Positions 24,423 to 35,193 of a DNA stretch of 64,000 bases are shown here, in pieces. The notes under the pieces are model-generated. The model was not told the DNA's origin. It saw only the letters and a list, made by a program, of their open reading frames with translations, and did not search any database. Both the position numbers and the translations under genes were made by a program. The stretch's first letter is position 1, and every line of letters starts with the position of its first letter. Source of the stretch: Stomoxys calcitrans (Eukaryota; Arthropoda; Insecta; Diptera; Muscidae); NCBI RefSeq assembly GCF_963082655.1, contig NC_081553.1, positions 22,196,197 to 22,260,196 of the forward strand, given 5' to 3'.

Positions 24423-24557
24423 AAAATATATTAAAATATTAAATAATCAAAAAATCAAAATACATAAAAGCAAACAAAAAGATAGTGACTTTTTCTTCGG
24501 CCACATTCATAGGATTGGTCAGCCAAATTTAATAAAATAGAAAAAAAAAATAAAAAA

Positions 24558-27500
24558 ATGAAAGACAGCAAAACCCAAACATTAAACAGCTTTAATGAAA
24601 TAAATGAATTAAATGAATTACATAGGTACCAAATGAATTTCATATATCTGAACATTAGGTCTCTAAGAAAAAATTTCAACGCCTTTTTAACAGATATAAA
24701 TAAAATATTAGATAAAGTGAAATTAATCATACTAGTTGAAACCAACATAATGGACGAAGAAAACTGCCTATACACAATCCAAAACTTTAATGGTGTGTTT
24801 CTAAACCGCAAAAATAAAGGTGGAGGAATAGCAGTTTACATGCGAAACGATATAAACTTTACCGTAAAATTATTAAATACAAAGAGCTTTGAGTCATTAG
24901 CCCTTGAGATGTGTATAGAAAAAATCCCTATTATACTTATGCCCATATATCGGCCACCTTCTCTAAATGTAAAAGATTTCATAAACGAACTTGAACTAAA
25001 CATGAACTTAATAAATAAAGGAAAAGTGTTATTGGTTGTAGGAGATATGAATATTAATATAGCCAAAGAGAAAGACAAATCAACTGCTTTGTATCGAGAC
25101 ATGATGTCCGCAAATGGACTACAATGTGAGGTGAACACAATAACGAGGGACGCTGGCAAAGGTAATGGATCATGCATTGATCATATGTATGTCCGAACAA
25201 ACAAAATAACGACCGCTCAGGCCTTCGTCATTAGAAGTATTCTCTCTGATCACTATGCCATTTTCGGTTGCCTTAAATACACAAACAAAAAAAACACAAA
25301 AGATCAACATGTTTCTAGTAATATACACTGTGAGAAATCAAACCAAGAAAATAAAGTTAAAGTTAGCATTGATAAACGCAAATTAAATTGGTTTATAAAC
25401 AACACAAGCTGGGACATCGTTTTAAACCAAAATAATACTTGCGAAGAAAAATATCAAATTGTATGCAAAACATTTCACGAAATCTACAATAAATCAAAAC
25501 AAAACAAAAGAAAACTTAAACAAAGAAACGACTTTCCATGGCTAAACGATCAAATCATAAAGTACTGTGATGTGAGAAATAAATTATACCAAAGCTATAA
25601 GAAAAGCAAAAACAATACACAGAAAGAAAAAGAATACAAATTTTTTAACAATAAATTAAATGTAATCATAAATAACGCAAAAAACGAATATAGAAGAAGA
25701 GAATTTGAAAAAAATAGAAACAATATAAGAGGAACTTGGTGCCTTATAAACGACATTATTGGAAAAAAGACTGATAATGTAGACGATGTTATAAAGAAAA
25801 ACTTTAAATCAGCAGACCTAAAAACTATAACAGAAAACTTCGCAGTTAAATTTAAGGAAAACGTAAATAATATTATCCACAAATGCGAAATAAAAACATT
25901 AATTCAAACTCCACGTATTGTTCAAAACACAATATTTCTTGAAAATACGGATGAAGCTGAAATTTCCAACATTCTCAGAACTCTGAATGTCAACAAAGGA
26001 GCAGGAGTTGATGGAATAAGGCCTATAGATATAAAAAACAATGCGAGAAAACTTACCCCTGTAATAACCTCACTTATTAACTCGAGTATTGATGAAGGAA
26101 TAGTTCCGTCTGATCTTAAAACGTCAATAGTCAGACTAGTCAGACCTATTTACAAATCCGGCACAAAATCAGACTATAATAATTACAGGCCTATTTCAAT
26201 ACTGCCATTATTTGAAAAAATACTAGAAGAAGTAATAGTGAGAAGATTAAACGGTTTTTTGAATAAATATGGTATCATCAACAGACAACAGTATGGTTTC
26301 CAAAAAGGCAAAAATATAAATAAACTGTTAGGTCATTTCTCGTCGTATATAAATCAACAACTAGATAATAATATGAACTGTTTAGTATTGTTTATAGACT
26401 TTAGTAAAGCATTTGATACCCTACCCCATTCAAACCTTCTAAGTGTGTTGGAAAGAAATGGAATACGAGGACAATGCCTAAAGTGGTTCAATGAATATTT
26501 ACATAAAAGAACGTTCAAAGTTAAAATTGATGCCAATTATAGCAGTGAAATGCAATCCAATTACGGTGTACCGCAGGGTTCAAAACTTGGACCCATATTG
26601 TATCTAATATATGCAAATGAATTAATAAACGTCACGACAAACAGTGAAGCATTTGCATATGCAGATGATACAGCCATTGTTGTGCGTCACAAGGACCCAT
26701 CAGAAGCTGTAAAAATCTTGCAATCTGAGTTCAATGTTATATCAAGATGGTGTCACGACAATGGTCTGATAATCAATGCAAACAAATCTAAAGTTATGCA
26801 TATTCGCCAACCACATCTAAAATCTTCAAATATACAAATAAAATTCCATAACTACGATTGTCTACATGACAATAAATCTACATATGAAATGTGTAATGGA
26901 AAATGTGATCAATTTCTTGAAGCTGTGGACACGTATAAATACTTAGGCGTAACAGTTGACCGAAACTTCAATTGGAAAACACACATAAACTTGCTAAACA
27001 ATAAACTTCGTTCAACATCCTATATATTGTACCATTTGAATAACTGCGCACCACTCTCCATAACTAAACAAGTATACTTTACACTGGGTGAATCGCATAT
27101 CAGACACGGCATAACGGCCTTTGGAACCTCAAGTCACATTAAAATTATACAAAAAACTCAAAAAAGACTAATAAAAACCTTAATGAGAAACAAATCGCAC
27201 AAAGAAAACAGCAATATCTTAAATACTATAACACATAGAAACACTCAATATACACAAAATCAAAACCAACACTATGAATTTTCACCAGAAATGGTCTCGA
27301 ACTTTCTAAAACAACATAACATTTTAAACGTAACAAATCTTTATAAATCTGTGATAATGAATGAGTTCGATGATATAAATCTGCTGAAACCCATTAACCA
27401 CACATACAACACAAGAAGAAAATCAAAATCACTATTTAAAACGCCAAAAATTAGAACAAAATACGGAAAAAATGCCCTCAACTATCAACTGCCAAATACC

Positions 27501-27590
27501 TGGAATGCAATGCCATCGGATATCATCACCATAACCAGCCAAAAGAAGCGTAAAAAAGAAATCAAAAGGGTTCTAATCGCATCGCAATGA
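24558..27590 (+). CDS. LINE ORF2: AP-like endonuclease and reverse transcriptase
   Basis: A 1010-residue enzyme for target-primed reverse transcription. Residues ~26-240 are an exonuclease-endonuclease-phosphatase domain: N32 in LNIRS, E61 in VETN, Y131 in YRPPS, D163 and N165 in GDMN, D208 in CIDH, and S230-D231-H232 (SDH) at the end. Reverse transcriptase spans ~470-760: NYRPISILP at 542-550, catalytic D614 in FIDFSKAFD, VPQGSKLGP at 671-679, and the YADD box at 701-704 (D703, D704). The C-terminus has an NTRRKSK/TKYGKNALNY/TWNAMP module common in CR1-like enzymes. All catalytic residues I can check are present. The ATG at 24558 sits 25 residues before the domain; an internal Met26 is an alternative. 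With no overlap to ORF1, translation may depend on reinitiation. Confidence 0.95.
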   Translation: MKDSKTQTLNSFNEINELNELHRYQMNFIYLNIRSLRKNFNAFLTDINKILDKVKLIILVETNIMDEENCLYTIQNFNGVFLNRKNKGGGIAVYMRNDINFTVKLLNTKSFESLALEMCIEKIPIILMPIYRPPSLNVKDFINELELNMNLINKGKVLLVVGDMNINIAKEKDKSTALYRDMMSANGLQCEVNTITRDAGKGNGSCIDHMYVRTNKITTAQAFVIRSILSDHYAIFGCLKYTNKKNTKDQHVSSNIHCEKSNQENKVKVSIDKRKLNWFINNTSWDIVLNQNNTCEEKYQIVCKTFHEIYNKSKQNKRKLKQRNDFPWLNDQIIKYCDVRNKLYQSYKKSKNNTQKEKEYKFFNNKLNVIINNAKNEYRRREFEKNRNNIRGTWCLINDIIGKKTDNVDDVIKKNFKSADLKTITENFAVKFKENVNNIIHKCEIKTLIQTPRIVQNTIFLENTDEAEISNILRTLNVNKGAGVDGIRPIDIKNNARKLTPVITSLINSSIDEGIVPSDLKTSIVRLVRPIYKSGTKSDYNNYRPISILPLFEKILEEVIVRRLNGFLNKYGIINRQQYGFQKGKNINKLLGHFSSYINQQLDNNMNCLVLFIDFSKAFDTLPHSNLLSVLERNGIRGQCLKWFNEYLHKRTFKVKIDANYSSEMQSNYGVPQGSKLGPILYLIYANELINVTTNSEAFAYADDTAIVVRHKDPSEAVKILQSEFNVISRWCHDNGLIINANKSKVMHIRQPHLKSSNIQIKFHNYDCLHDNKSTYEMCNGKCDQFLEAVDTYKYLGVTVDRNFNWKTHINLLNNKLRSTSYILYHLNNCAPLSITKQVYFTLGESHIRHGITAFGTSSHIKIIQKTQKRLIKTLMRNKSHKENSNILNTITHRNTQYTQNQNQHYEFSPEMVSNFLKQHNILNVTNLYKSVIMNEFDDINLLKPINHTYNTRRKSKSLFKTPKIRTKYGKNALNYQLPNTWNAMPSDIITITSQKKRKKEIKRVLIASQ

Positions 27591-27783
27591 AGATAACCAT
27601 AACCATTATTCATTAATTTATTAATTAGTAATATTTTTAACAAACATAATAATGCAACTTTTTATATTCTATATACTTTTTTTTTTTTTTTTTTTTTTTC
27701 GTCCTTGCAAACAAGCTCAGCTTCGCGAGGAGAAATTGCTAAATGTATCTTGAAGTTATGAATTTCAATAATAAAATGTTAAA

Positions 27784-27834
<51 letters not shown>
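27591..27834 (+). other. LINE 3' UTR and first poly(A) tail
   Basis: AT-rich, with an internal T23-like tract at 27677-27699, a small GC-rich block near 27715-27732 and AATAAA within AATAATAAAATG at ~27767, about 15 bp before the A tail. The T tract followed by a long A tail could fold back in RNA. Confidence 0.8.
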
Positions 27835-27839
<5 letters not shown>

Positions 27840-27873
27840 TGGATATTTCAACAAAAAAAAAAAAAAAAAAAAA
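27835..27873 (+). other. 18-bp insert and second A tract
   Basis: After the 49-A tail comes TTAATTGGATATTTCAAC (27835-27852) and a second run of 21 A (27853-27873), then the interrupted family A tail resumes. The 18-mer is not part of the A consensus, so it belongs to the insertion event. Confidence 0.8.
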
Positions 27874-27940
27874 CATATATACCCGAGGTGGTGGGTATCC
27901 AAAGTTCGGCCCGGCCGAACTAAACACCTTTTTACTTGTT
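27874..27940 (+). mobile_element. Family A tail, right part
   Basis: Continues the split element: CATATATACCCGAGG, subterminal GGTGGTGGGTAT, hairpin GTTCGGCCCGGCCGAAC and TTTTTACTTGTT ending at 27940. Confidence 0.9.
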
Positions 27941-28252
27941 TTTTAACCATTATCCTTTGTTTGCCTATAAAGAGATGCTGGTCAAAGGGCCTGACAAATG
28001 CTATCCATGGAGGAGGGTATGTAAGATTTGGCCTGGCTAAACAAAGCACGCTTTTACTTGTTATCACTAATACCCTCATTTAACAAAAAAAAAAGAATAT
28101 TTGGCCTCCTGGAAAGGTCAACATTGCTTGGCATACAATGTGATTAACCGTTTTCCCGATAATTTGCAGACATTTTTTACGCAAAGCACACATCAAGGAG
28201 GGCTGTCAAGATTTGGTCCGGCCGAACTTAGCTCGTTTTATTTGTTTTACCT
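27941..28252 (+). mobile_element. Two family B tails in tandem
   Basis: The first (27941-28062) has AAAGAGATGCTGG, a CCATGGAGGAGGGTATGTAAG subterminal block, a degraded hairpin and CACGCTTTTACTTGTT. The second (about 28130-28252) has ATCAAGGAGGGCTGTCAAG, the GGTCCGGCCGAAC hairpin arm and TCGTTTTATTTGTT. Heads and monomers are missing. Three element 3' ends therefore follow each other within about 310 bp. Confidence 0.7.
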
Positions 28253-28966
28253 TTTGTTGCGTATCCCAGAACCCCGTTGGGGGATTTTATACATTCCACG
28301 AAGTACTTCTTTGACCTCACTATTCTGTTTACTCAATAAATAACAACCTGTACTATTTGCCAAACATCAAAATGTTATGCTCGTTGACTATTCCCTCATT
28401 AGAGTACTTTCAAGTAATCCCCATGCCATCTAAACTTTCAATTAGATTTTTATTGTCCTCTTTCGAAGGAATTCTTAGAATATCATGGGTACCCATGTAT
28501 TTTTGATAGCATTTCTTGTTTATTTTTGCCTGTGATGCATGGTCCAATAAAAGAAGATAAACATTATTGATATGAACTGTCCATGTCCCAGTTGTTGGAT
28601 ACATTGTCAATGCCCTTTTATTACATATTTATTCATTTTGATTTGTTTTATTTTAATATTCATTCATATGATGGCACATTCGCACATACAAACAACATAC
28701 AGCAGAACATATCATACATACTGGCATTGATAGAACAGTAGTAGGTATGATAACAAATGTTTTCATATTTATTAACTCTCTTTCATTTTATGCAGAGCGC
28801 TGAAAAAAAAAAAACAGAAACTGAAACATATCGACCCAAAGTTATTGGGTCGAAACTAAAATCGAAATAAAAAAACAAAATAGAAATTCGAATGATAAAA
28901 AGTCAAATGCCAACAATATACCCTTTAGTGTAGAATTGTCATAAACAAAAAATGAGATAAATAAAA
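28253..28966. other. Unique AT-rich stretch
   Basis: No gene or known repeat recognised. Confidence 0.45.
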
Positions 28967-30399
28967 AACAAGTAAAAGCGTGGTAAGTTCGGCCGGGCCG
29001 AATCTTATAAACCCTCCACCATGGATCGCATTTTTCGAGTTCTATGCCCGGTATCTCTTTTGAGGCAAAAAAAAAAAAAATACTAAGAACTGTTATACTA
29101 TAGGAGCTATATCAAGTTATAGTCCGATTAGGACCACAAATAAATGCTGAACATTGTAGATGTCATTGTGTAATATTTCAGTTTATTCGAATAAGAATTG
29201 CGCCTTGTAGGGTCTCATGAAGCAAAATCGGGAGAGAGGTTTATATGGGAGCTGTATCAAGCTATTGATCGATTCAGACCATATTAGACACGTATGTTAA
29301 AGGTCATGTAAGAAGCCGTTGTACAATATTTCTGCCAAATCGGATGACACTTGCGCCCTCTAGAGGCTCAAGAAGTCGAGACCCAAGATCGGTTCATATG
29401 ACAGCTATATCAAGTTATTGACCGATTTGAACCATACCAAAAAATGTTATGCAAAATTTCATTCCAATCGGATGAGAATTGCGCCCTCTAGGGGCTCAAG
29501 AAGTCAAGACCCAAGATCGATTTATATGGCAGCTATATCAAGTTATTCACCGATTTGAACCATACTTGGCACAAATGTTGGAAATCATACCAAAATACGT
29601 TGTGCAAAATTTTATTCCAATCGGATAAGAATTGCGCCCTCTAGAGGCTCAAGAAGTCAAGACCCAAGATCGGTTTATATGGCAGCTATATCAAGTTATT
29701 GAGCGATTTGAACCATACTTAACACAGTTTTTGGAAATTATAATAAAACACATTGTGCAAAATTTCATTCCAATCGGATAAGAATTGCGCCCTCTAGAGA
29801 CTCAAGAAGTCGAGACCCAAGATCGGTTCATATGACAGCTATATCAAGTTATTGACCGATTTGAACCATACCAAAAAATGTTATGCAAAATTTCATTCCA
29901 ATCGGATGAGAATTGCGCCCTCTAGGGGCTCAAGAAGTCAAGACCCAAGATCGATTTATATGGCAGCTATATCAAGTTATTCACCGATTTGCGCCATACT
30001 TAGCACAGTTATTCGAAGTCATAACAGAATACATTATGCCAAATCTCAGTCAAATCGGATATGAATTGCGCCCTATAGAGGCTCAAGAAGTCAAGACCCA
30101 AGATCGGTTTATATAGCAGCTATATCAAAACATGGACCGATTTGGCCAATTTACAATCCCAATCGACCTACACTTATGAAAAGTATTTGTTCAAAATTTC
30201 AAGCGGCTAGCTTAACTCCTTCGAAAGTTAGCATGCTTTTGACTGACAGATGGACGGACAGACGGACATGGCTAGATCGACCTAAAATGACATGACGATC
30301 AAGAATATATACTTTATGGGATCTCAGACGCATATCTCGAGGTGTTACAAACAGAATGACTTAATGAATATACCCCCTATCCTACGGTGGTGGGTATAA
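28967..30399 (-). mobile_element. Family B element with an A-like head, reverse
   Basis: The reverse 3' end AACAAGTAAAAGCG and the hairpin TTCGGCCGGGCCGAA (29000) are at the left; about seven B monomers with GCGCCCTCTAGAGGCTCAAG follow; the GTCY tract (CGGACAGACGGAC) is near 30258 and the head at 30375-30399. The tail has the B-type subterminal block, but the head reads TATACCCACCACCGTAGG on the minus strand, as in family A. ORFs here repeat IWQLYQ and LRPLEAQEVK and are read-through of monomers. Confidence 0.8.
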
Positions 30400-30729
30400 C
30401 AAACAGAATAAACTTATTGATTGCATTGCTCTAAAGGGGGATATTTAGGAATTCAATCATAAAATTTCACTACAATACAGGCTATCAAATATTCGTTTTA
30501 ACGCCCAAATGCATGGCATTCAATAAAGTTGCGCTATTGTATAATTTGGTAAATATTGTTTATGTCTCACAATTGGTGGTCATATGGATTGACATACAGA
30601 AAAGTGAAAGAAGAAAAAAAGCTTTTTTGCACAAATATATTAAAATTCAAACAAACAATTAAAATATTCTTTTGTTTTGGGTTTATTTCGAAAATGCACT
30701 TAAATGCAGACTAAACAAATAAAATACTT
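30400..30729. other. Unique spacer
   Basis: AT-rich, nothing recognised. Confidence 0.45.
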
Positions 30730-31598
30730 GTATACCCTTCACCATAGGATGGGGGTATACAAATTTCGACATTCTGTTTGTAACACCTCGAAATATGCGT
30801 CTAAGACCCCATTAAGTATATATTCTTGATCGTCGTGACATTTTAAGTCGAACTGGCCATGTCCGTCCGTCTATTCGTCCGTCTGTCCAAACGTCCAAAC
30901 GTCTGTCGGTCGAAAGCACGCTAACTTTCGAAGGAGTAAAGCTAGCCGCTTCAAATTTTGCACAAATACTTCTTATTTAGTGTAGGTTGGTTGGGATTGT
31001 TAACGGGCTATATCGAACCACATTTTGATATAGCTGCCATTTAAATCGATCTGGGATCTTGATTTCTTGAGCCGCAAGAGGGCACAATTCTAATCCGATT
31101 TGGCTGAATGATTGCAGGAGGAGTTTTGTTATAATTTCCAACAACTGTGCTAAGTATGGTTGAAGTTGGCTCATAACCTCATTTAGCTTGGGCCACTAGA
31201 GGCCGCAATTCTTATCCGATTTGGCTGAAATTTAGCATGAAGTGTTTTGTTATTACTTTCAACAACTGTGCTAAGTATGGCGCAAATCGGTACATAAACT
31301 AATATAACTGCCAAATAAACCGATCTGGGATCTTAACTTCTTGAGCCTCTAGAGGACGCAATTATTATCTGAGTTGGGTGAAATTTTGTACAGCTGCTTC
31401 TCCCATGACCTTTAACATACATGTCAATTAAGGTCTTCATTGACCTATAGTATAATACAGCTTCCCTATAAACCGGGCACAATTCTTATTCGATTTGGCT
31501 GAAATTTTACACAATGGGTTCTACTATGGCCTACAGCATACAATTCAATAATGGTCCAAATCGGATCATAACTTGATATAGCCCCAATACCATAGCAA
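30730..31598 (+). mobile_element. Family B element, 3'-truncated
   Basis: Head TATACCCTTCACCATAGG, the TATATTCTTGATCGTCGTGAC block, GTCCGTCCGTCTATTCGTCC tract and about four degraded monomers. It stops at a T tract where a family A element begins; no B tail follows on the other side. Confidence 0.75.
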
Positions 31599-31608
31599 TT
31601 TTTTTTTT

Positions 31609-33254
31609 TAGACCCATCACCGAAGGATGGGGGTATATTCATTTTGTCATTCCGTTTGCGACACGTCCGTCTGATCGCCCGTATGTCTTTAAAAATATAA
31701 ATATTGAGCTGAAACTTTGCACAGATTCTTTTTTTGTTCTTTTATACGAAGATGGGCTACAGCGCACTATATCTTGATATAGCCCCCATATAGACCCATA
31801 TAGACCATATAGGCCCATAAAAGCCACATTTATTATCCGATTTTGCTGATATATGGGACAGTGAGTTGCGTTAGGCCCTTCAACATCCTTCTTCAATTTG
31901 GCCCAGATCGGTCCAGATTTGGATATAGATGCCATATAGACCGATCTCTTCTTGGGTCTTGGGTCCATAAAAGTCGCATTTATTGTCAATTTTCGCCGAA
32001 ATTTGGGACAGTGAATTGTGTTAGGCTTTTCGACAAATTTCTGTATTTTGACCCAGATCGGTCCAGATTTGGATATAGCTGCCATATAGACCGATCTCTT
32101 GATTTTGGTTTTTGGGCCCATAAAAGGTGCATTTATTGTCCGATTTCGCCGAAATTTGAAACAGAGAGTTGTGTTAGACCCCTCGATATATTGCTGCAAT
32201 ATGTCACAGATCGTATCAGATTTGGATATAGCTGCCATATAGACCGATCTCTCGATATAAGGCTATGGGCTCATAAAAGGCGCATTTATTGTCCGATATC
32301 GCCGAAATTTAGGACAGTGAGTTGAGTTGAGCCTTTCGACATCCTTCTTTAATTTGGCCTAAATCGGTTCAGATTTGGATATAGCTGCCATATAAACCGA
32401 TCCTACGATTTAGGTTCTTAGGCCCATAAAAGCCACATTTATTATCCGATTTTGCTGAAATTTGGGACAATGAGTTGTGTTGGGCCCTTTGACATCCTTC
32501 TTCAATTTGGCCCAGATCGGTTCAGATTTGGATATAGCTGTCATATAGACCGATCTCTCGATTTAAAGTCTTAGGCCCATAAAAGCCACATTTATTATCC
32601 GATTTTGCTGAAATATCGGACAGTGACTTGCATTAAGCCTTTCGACATCCTTCTTTAATTTGGCCTAAATCGGTTCAGATTTGGATATAGCGGCCATATA
32701 GACCGATCCTCCGATTTAGGGTCTTAGGCCCATAAAAGCCACATTTATTATCCGATTTTGCTGAAATTTGGGACAATGAGTTGTGTTGGGCCCTTTGACA
32801 TCCTTCTTCAATTTGGCCCAGATCGGTCTAGATTTGGATATAGCTGCGATATAGACCGATTCTCCGATTTAGGGTCTTAGGCCCATAAAAGGCGCATTTA
32901 TTATCCGATTTAGCTTAAATTTGTGACAGTGAGTTGTGTTAGGCCCTTCAACATCCTTCTTTAATTTGGCCTAAATCAGTTCAGATTTGGATATAGCGGC
33001 CATATAGACCAATCTCTCGATTTAAGGCTTTGGCCCCATAAAAGCCACATTTATTATCCGATTTCGCTGAAATTTGGGACAGTGACTTGCATTAAGCCCT
33101 TCGACATCCTTCTTCAATTTGGCCTTAATCGGTTCAAATTTGGATATAGCTGCCATAAAGTCCGATCTCTCGGTTTAAGGTTTTGAGTCCATAAAAGGCG
33201 CATTTATTGCCCGATGTCGCCGAAATTTGGTATCCAAACGCCTTTTTACTTGTT
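31609..33254 (+). mobile_element. Family A element, tail partly deleted
   Basis: Head TAGACCCATCACCGAAGG, a reduced GTCCGTCTGATCGCCCG tract, then about nine monomers. The end jumps from a monomer directly to TATCCAAACGCCTTTTTACTTGTT, so the subterminal repeat and hairpin are deleted. From 32341 the array shows a two-monomer higher-order repeat of 306 bp. Confidence 0.8.
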
Positions 33255-33448
33255 GCAATAAAAACTGAATTTTGACTAAAATTTTTGTTTTTTTTTCGAT
33301 AATCTCGACTAATCCGGACCGTCAGTATTGCGTTTTCCTGACTTGGAGTATAGGTGACGTGGCTTGCATAGATATAATCGAAAGTTTATATAGTGATTTG
33401 TGCTTGGCCTCCCGAAAATCGTACCAAGTATGATCTCCATCAGACCGT

Positions 33449-33559
33449 TGTTGTTGTTGTTGTAGTAGCAGTGTGTGGTACACTGAGGCGGCAGCCCTTG
33501 CCGATGTGAAGGAATTCATCGGGTCAATCCGGTACATACAACCGGCTGCCATCGGATTG
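33449..33559 (-). mobile_element. Short SINE-like element (SINE-2) with 13-bp target duplication
   Basis: A 111-bp insertion flanked by exact copies of TCCATCAGACCGT (33436-33448 and 33560-33572). Its left end is a (TTG)n run, so on the minus strand it ends in a CAA tail, as expected for a LINE-mobilised SINE. The minus strand begins near GATGGCAGCCGGTTGTATG, weakly A-box-like. A shortened copy lies at 54046-54112. Confidence 0.8.
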
Positions 33560-34060
33560 TCCATCAGACCGTGTTTGGATATAGCTGCCTTATATACCGA
33601 TCTCCCGGTTAAAGGTCTATCATCCATAAAAGGCGACTTAATTATACCATCGGGCTGAAATGTGGAACAGATATTAGTGTTAGGCTTAGCGACATCCCTA
33701 CCGAGTTTGATCAAGATTGGACTATATATGGATATAAAACAGCCATAGAGACCGATCTGTCGATTTAAGGTCTTTCACCCACAAATGGCGTATTTTTTAC
33801 CCGACTTCGCTGAGAGGTGCTATAGCGCGTTATGCTAGGCTTCTCGACATCTCTAACGAGTTTGGTCAAGATAAGGCAATATTGGATGTATTTGACATAT
33901 TTACCTATTTTCCGTTGTAAATCATGGCCATAGAAAGCGCAGTTATTTACTGATTTCCCGATGATTTTGATGAGTTGTTTTAGCTGAAATGTGCAACAGT
34001 GAGTTGTGTTCGCCTTGATCCCTACCAAGTTTGGTCAAGATCGGAATTTAATTGAATATA

Positions 34061-34299
34061 TTGGGTTGCCCAAAAAGTAATTGTGGATTTTTCATATAGT
34101 CGGCGTTGACAAATTTTTTCACAGCTTGTGACTCTGTAATTGCATTCTTTCTTCTGTCAGTTATCAGCTGTTACTTTTAGCTTGCTTTAGAAAAAAAAGT
34201 GTAAAAAAAGTATATTTGATTAAAGTTCATTCTAAGTTTTATTAAAAATGCATTTACTTTCTTTTAAAAAAATCCGCAATTACTTTTTGGGCAACCCAA
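34061..34299. mobile_element. Mariner-type MITE, 239 bp
   Basis: Terminal inverted repeats of about 32 bp, beginning TTGGGTTGCCCAAAAAGTAA, match each other with a single difference. A TA dinucleotide flanks each side (34059-34060 and 34300-34301), the target duplication of Tc1/mariner transposition. There is no transposase ORF inside, so a related mariner must supply it. The interior is AT-rich with CAGTTATCAGCTGTTAC near 34159. Confidence 0.95.
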
Positions 34300-34614
34300 T
34301 AGCTGCCATATAAGGTCTTAGGCCCATTAATAGTGCATTTATTGTACATTTTCGCTGAAATCTAGAACAGTGGTTTTTAGCACCTTCGACATACCTGCCA
34401 TTTAATGGTTGAGAACGGATCATATTTGGATATAACCCTCCTCTAGACCGGACTCTCGATTAAAGGTCTTTTACCCCTTAAATGCCTTATTAATAGCAAA
34501 AATTTGGAACAGTGGATTGTTTTAGAGCCTTATACACCTTTCCGTTAATTGTCCAATTTCACAGAAATTTGGAACACTGGGACGAACTTTATGCGATTTT
34601 ACTTCTTACTTGTT

Positions 34615-35110
34615 GTTAGGTAGCGAATAAAGCCCCCAACATAAAAAATTTCATCCATTCATGCCTTTATTTTCACAAGAATTAACTCACATTTTCATTT
34701 CCTTGAACTTCATTCTGCCTCGCTTAGCTACTGCATTTGTATTCATGATTTAAGTTCTTGCGTTTAGCCTAACATCATTGCATGCATTTGTTATTCCCGC
34801 TAATATAATTAAGTCATTAGTCGTTGTGGCATTAATTCATTCATTGCAGATGTACGCAATTTATTAAGCATTTCCAACGATGTATCGAATGCATGTTGCT
34901 GATTTATCCTCTTTCAAGGAGGAGATGAAGACGACGAAGAATCCTGAAATAATTGAACGATAAATATGCTATGCAAATGAGCAATTTGTTAGAATTATTA
35001 AGCATAAAATCGCAAAGAATGTTGCAGATGTATGGGGATAATCTGCAAACAGATGAATGGCATTATTAGTGGCCAATGATGATTATGAGCGAAGCGTTTA
35101 GGTTTATTTT
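34615..35110. other. Unique sequence
   Basis: No gene or recognisable repeat. Confidence 0.45.
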
Positions 35111-35193
35111 TATACCCTCCACCATAGGATGGGGATAAACACCTCGAAATATTGATCTACGATCGGACAAATTATATATATATATATATACTA
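35111..35193 (+). mobile_element. Family B head ending in (TA)n
   Basis: TATACCCTCCACCATAGGATGG and CACCTCGAAATATTGATCTACG, then an expanded TATATATATATATATATA run (35172-35193), after which family C starts. The (TA)n sits at the position of the AAAGTATATATATTC block of intact B elements. Confidence 0.75.

Larger units (their letters stand above)
23225..27834 (+). mobile_element. Full-length non-LTR retrotransposon (LINE), CR1/Jockey-like
   Basis: A 5' UTR of ~118 bp, two intact ORFs in the same frame separated by 135 bp, a ~195-bp 3' UTR with AATAAA near 27770, and a 49-A tail (27786-27834). Flanking sequence is one family A tail cut in two, so both limits are well set. Intact ORFs and a complete 5' end imply recent, possibly continuing activity. 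The clade is not resolved: the PHD-type ORF1 and the reverse transcriptase C-terminus suggest the CR1-like group, while the poly(A) tail and promoter type resemble Jockey-like elements. Confidence 0.93.
33300..34614 (+). mobile_element. Old family A remnant hosting two insertions
   Basis: Highly diverged monomers (GTTTGGATATAGCTGCC, CGATCTCCCGGTTAAAGG) with a degraded end TTACTTCTTACTTGTT at ~34614. It is interrupted by a SINE-like element at 33449-33559 and a mariner-type MITE at 34061-34299, consistent with greater age than the neighbouring A copy. Confidence 0.65.
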
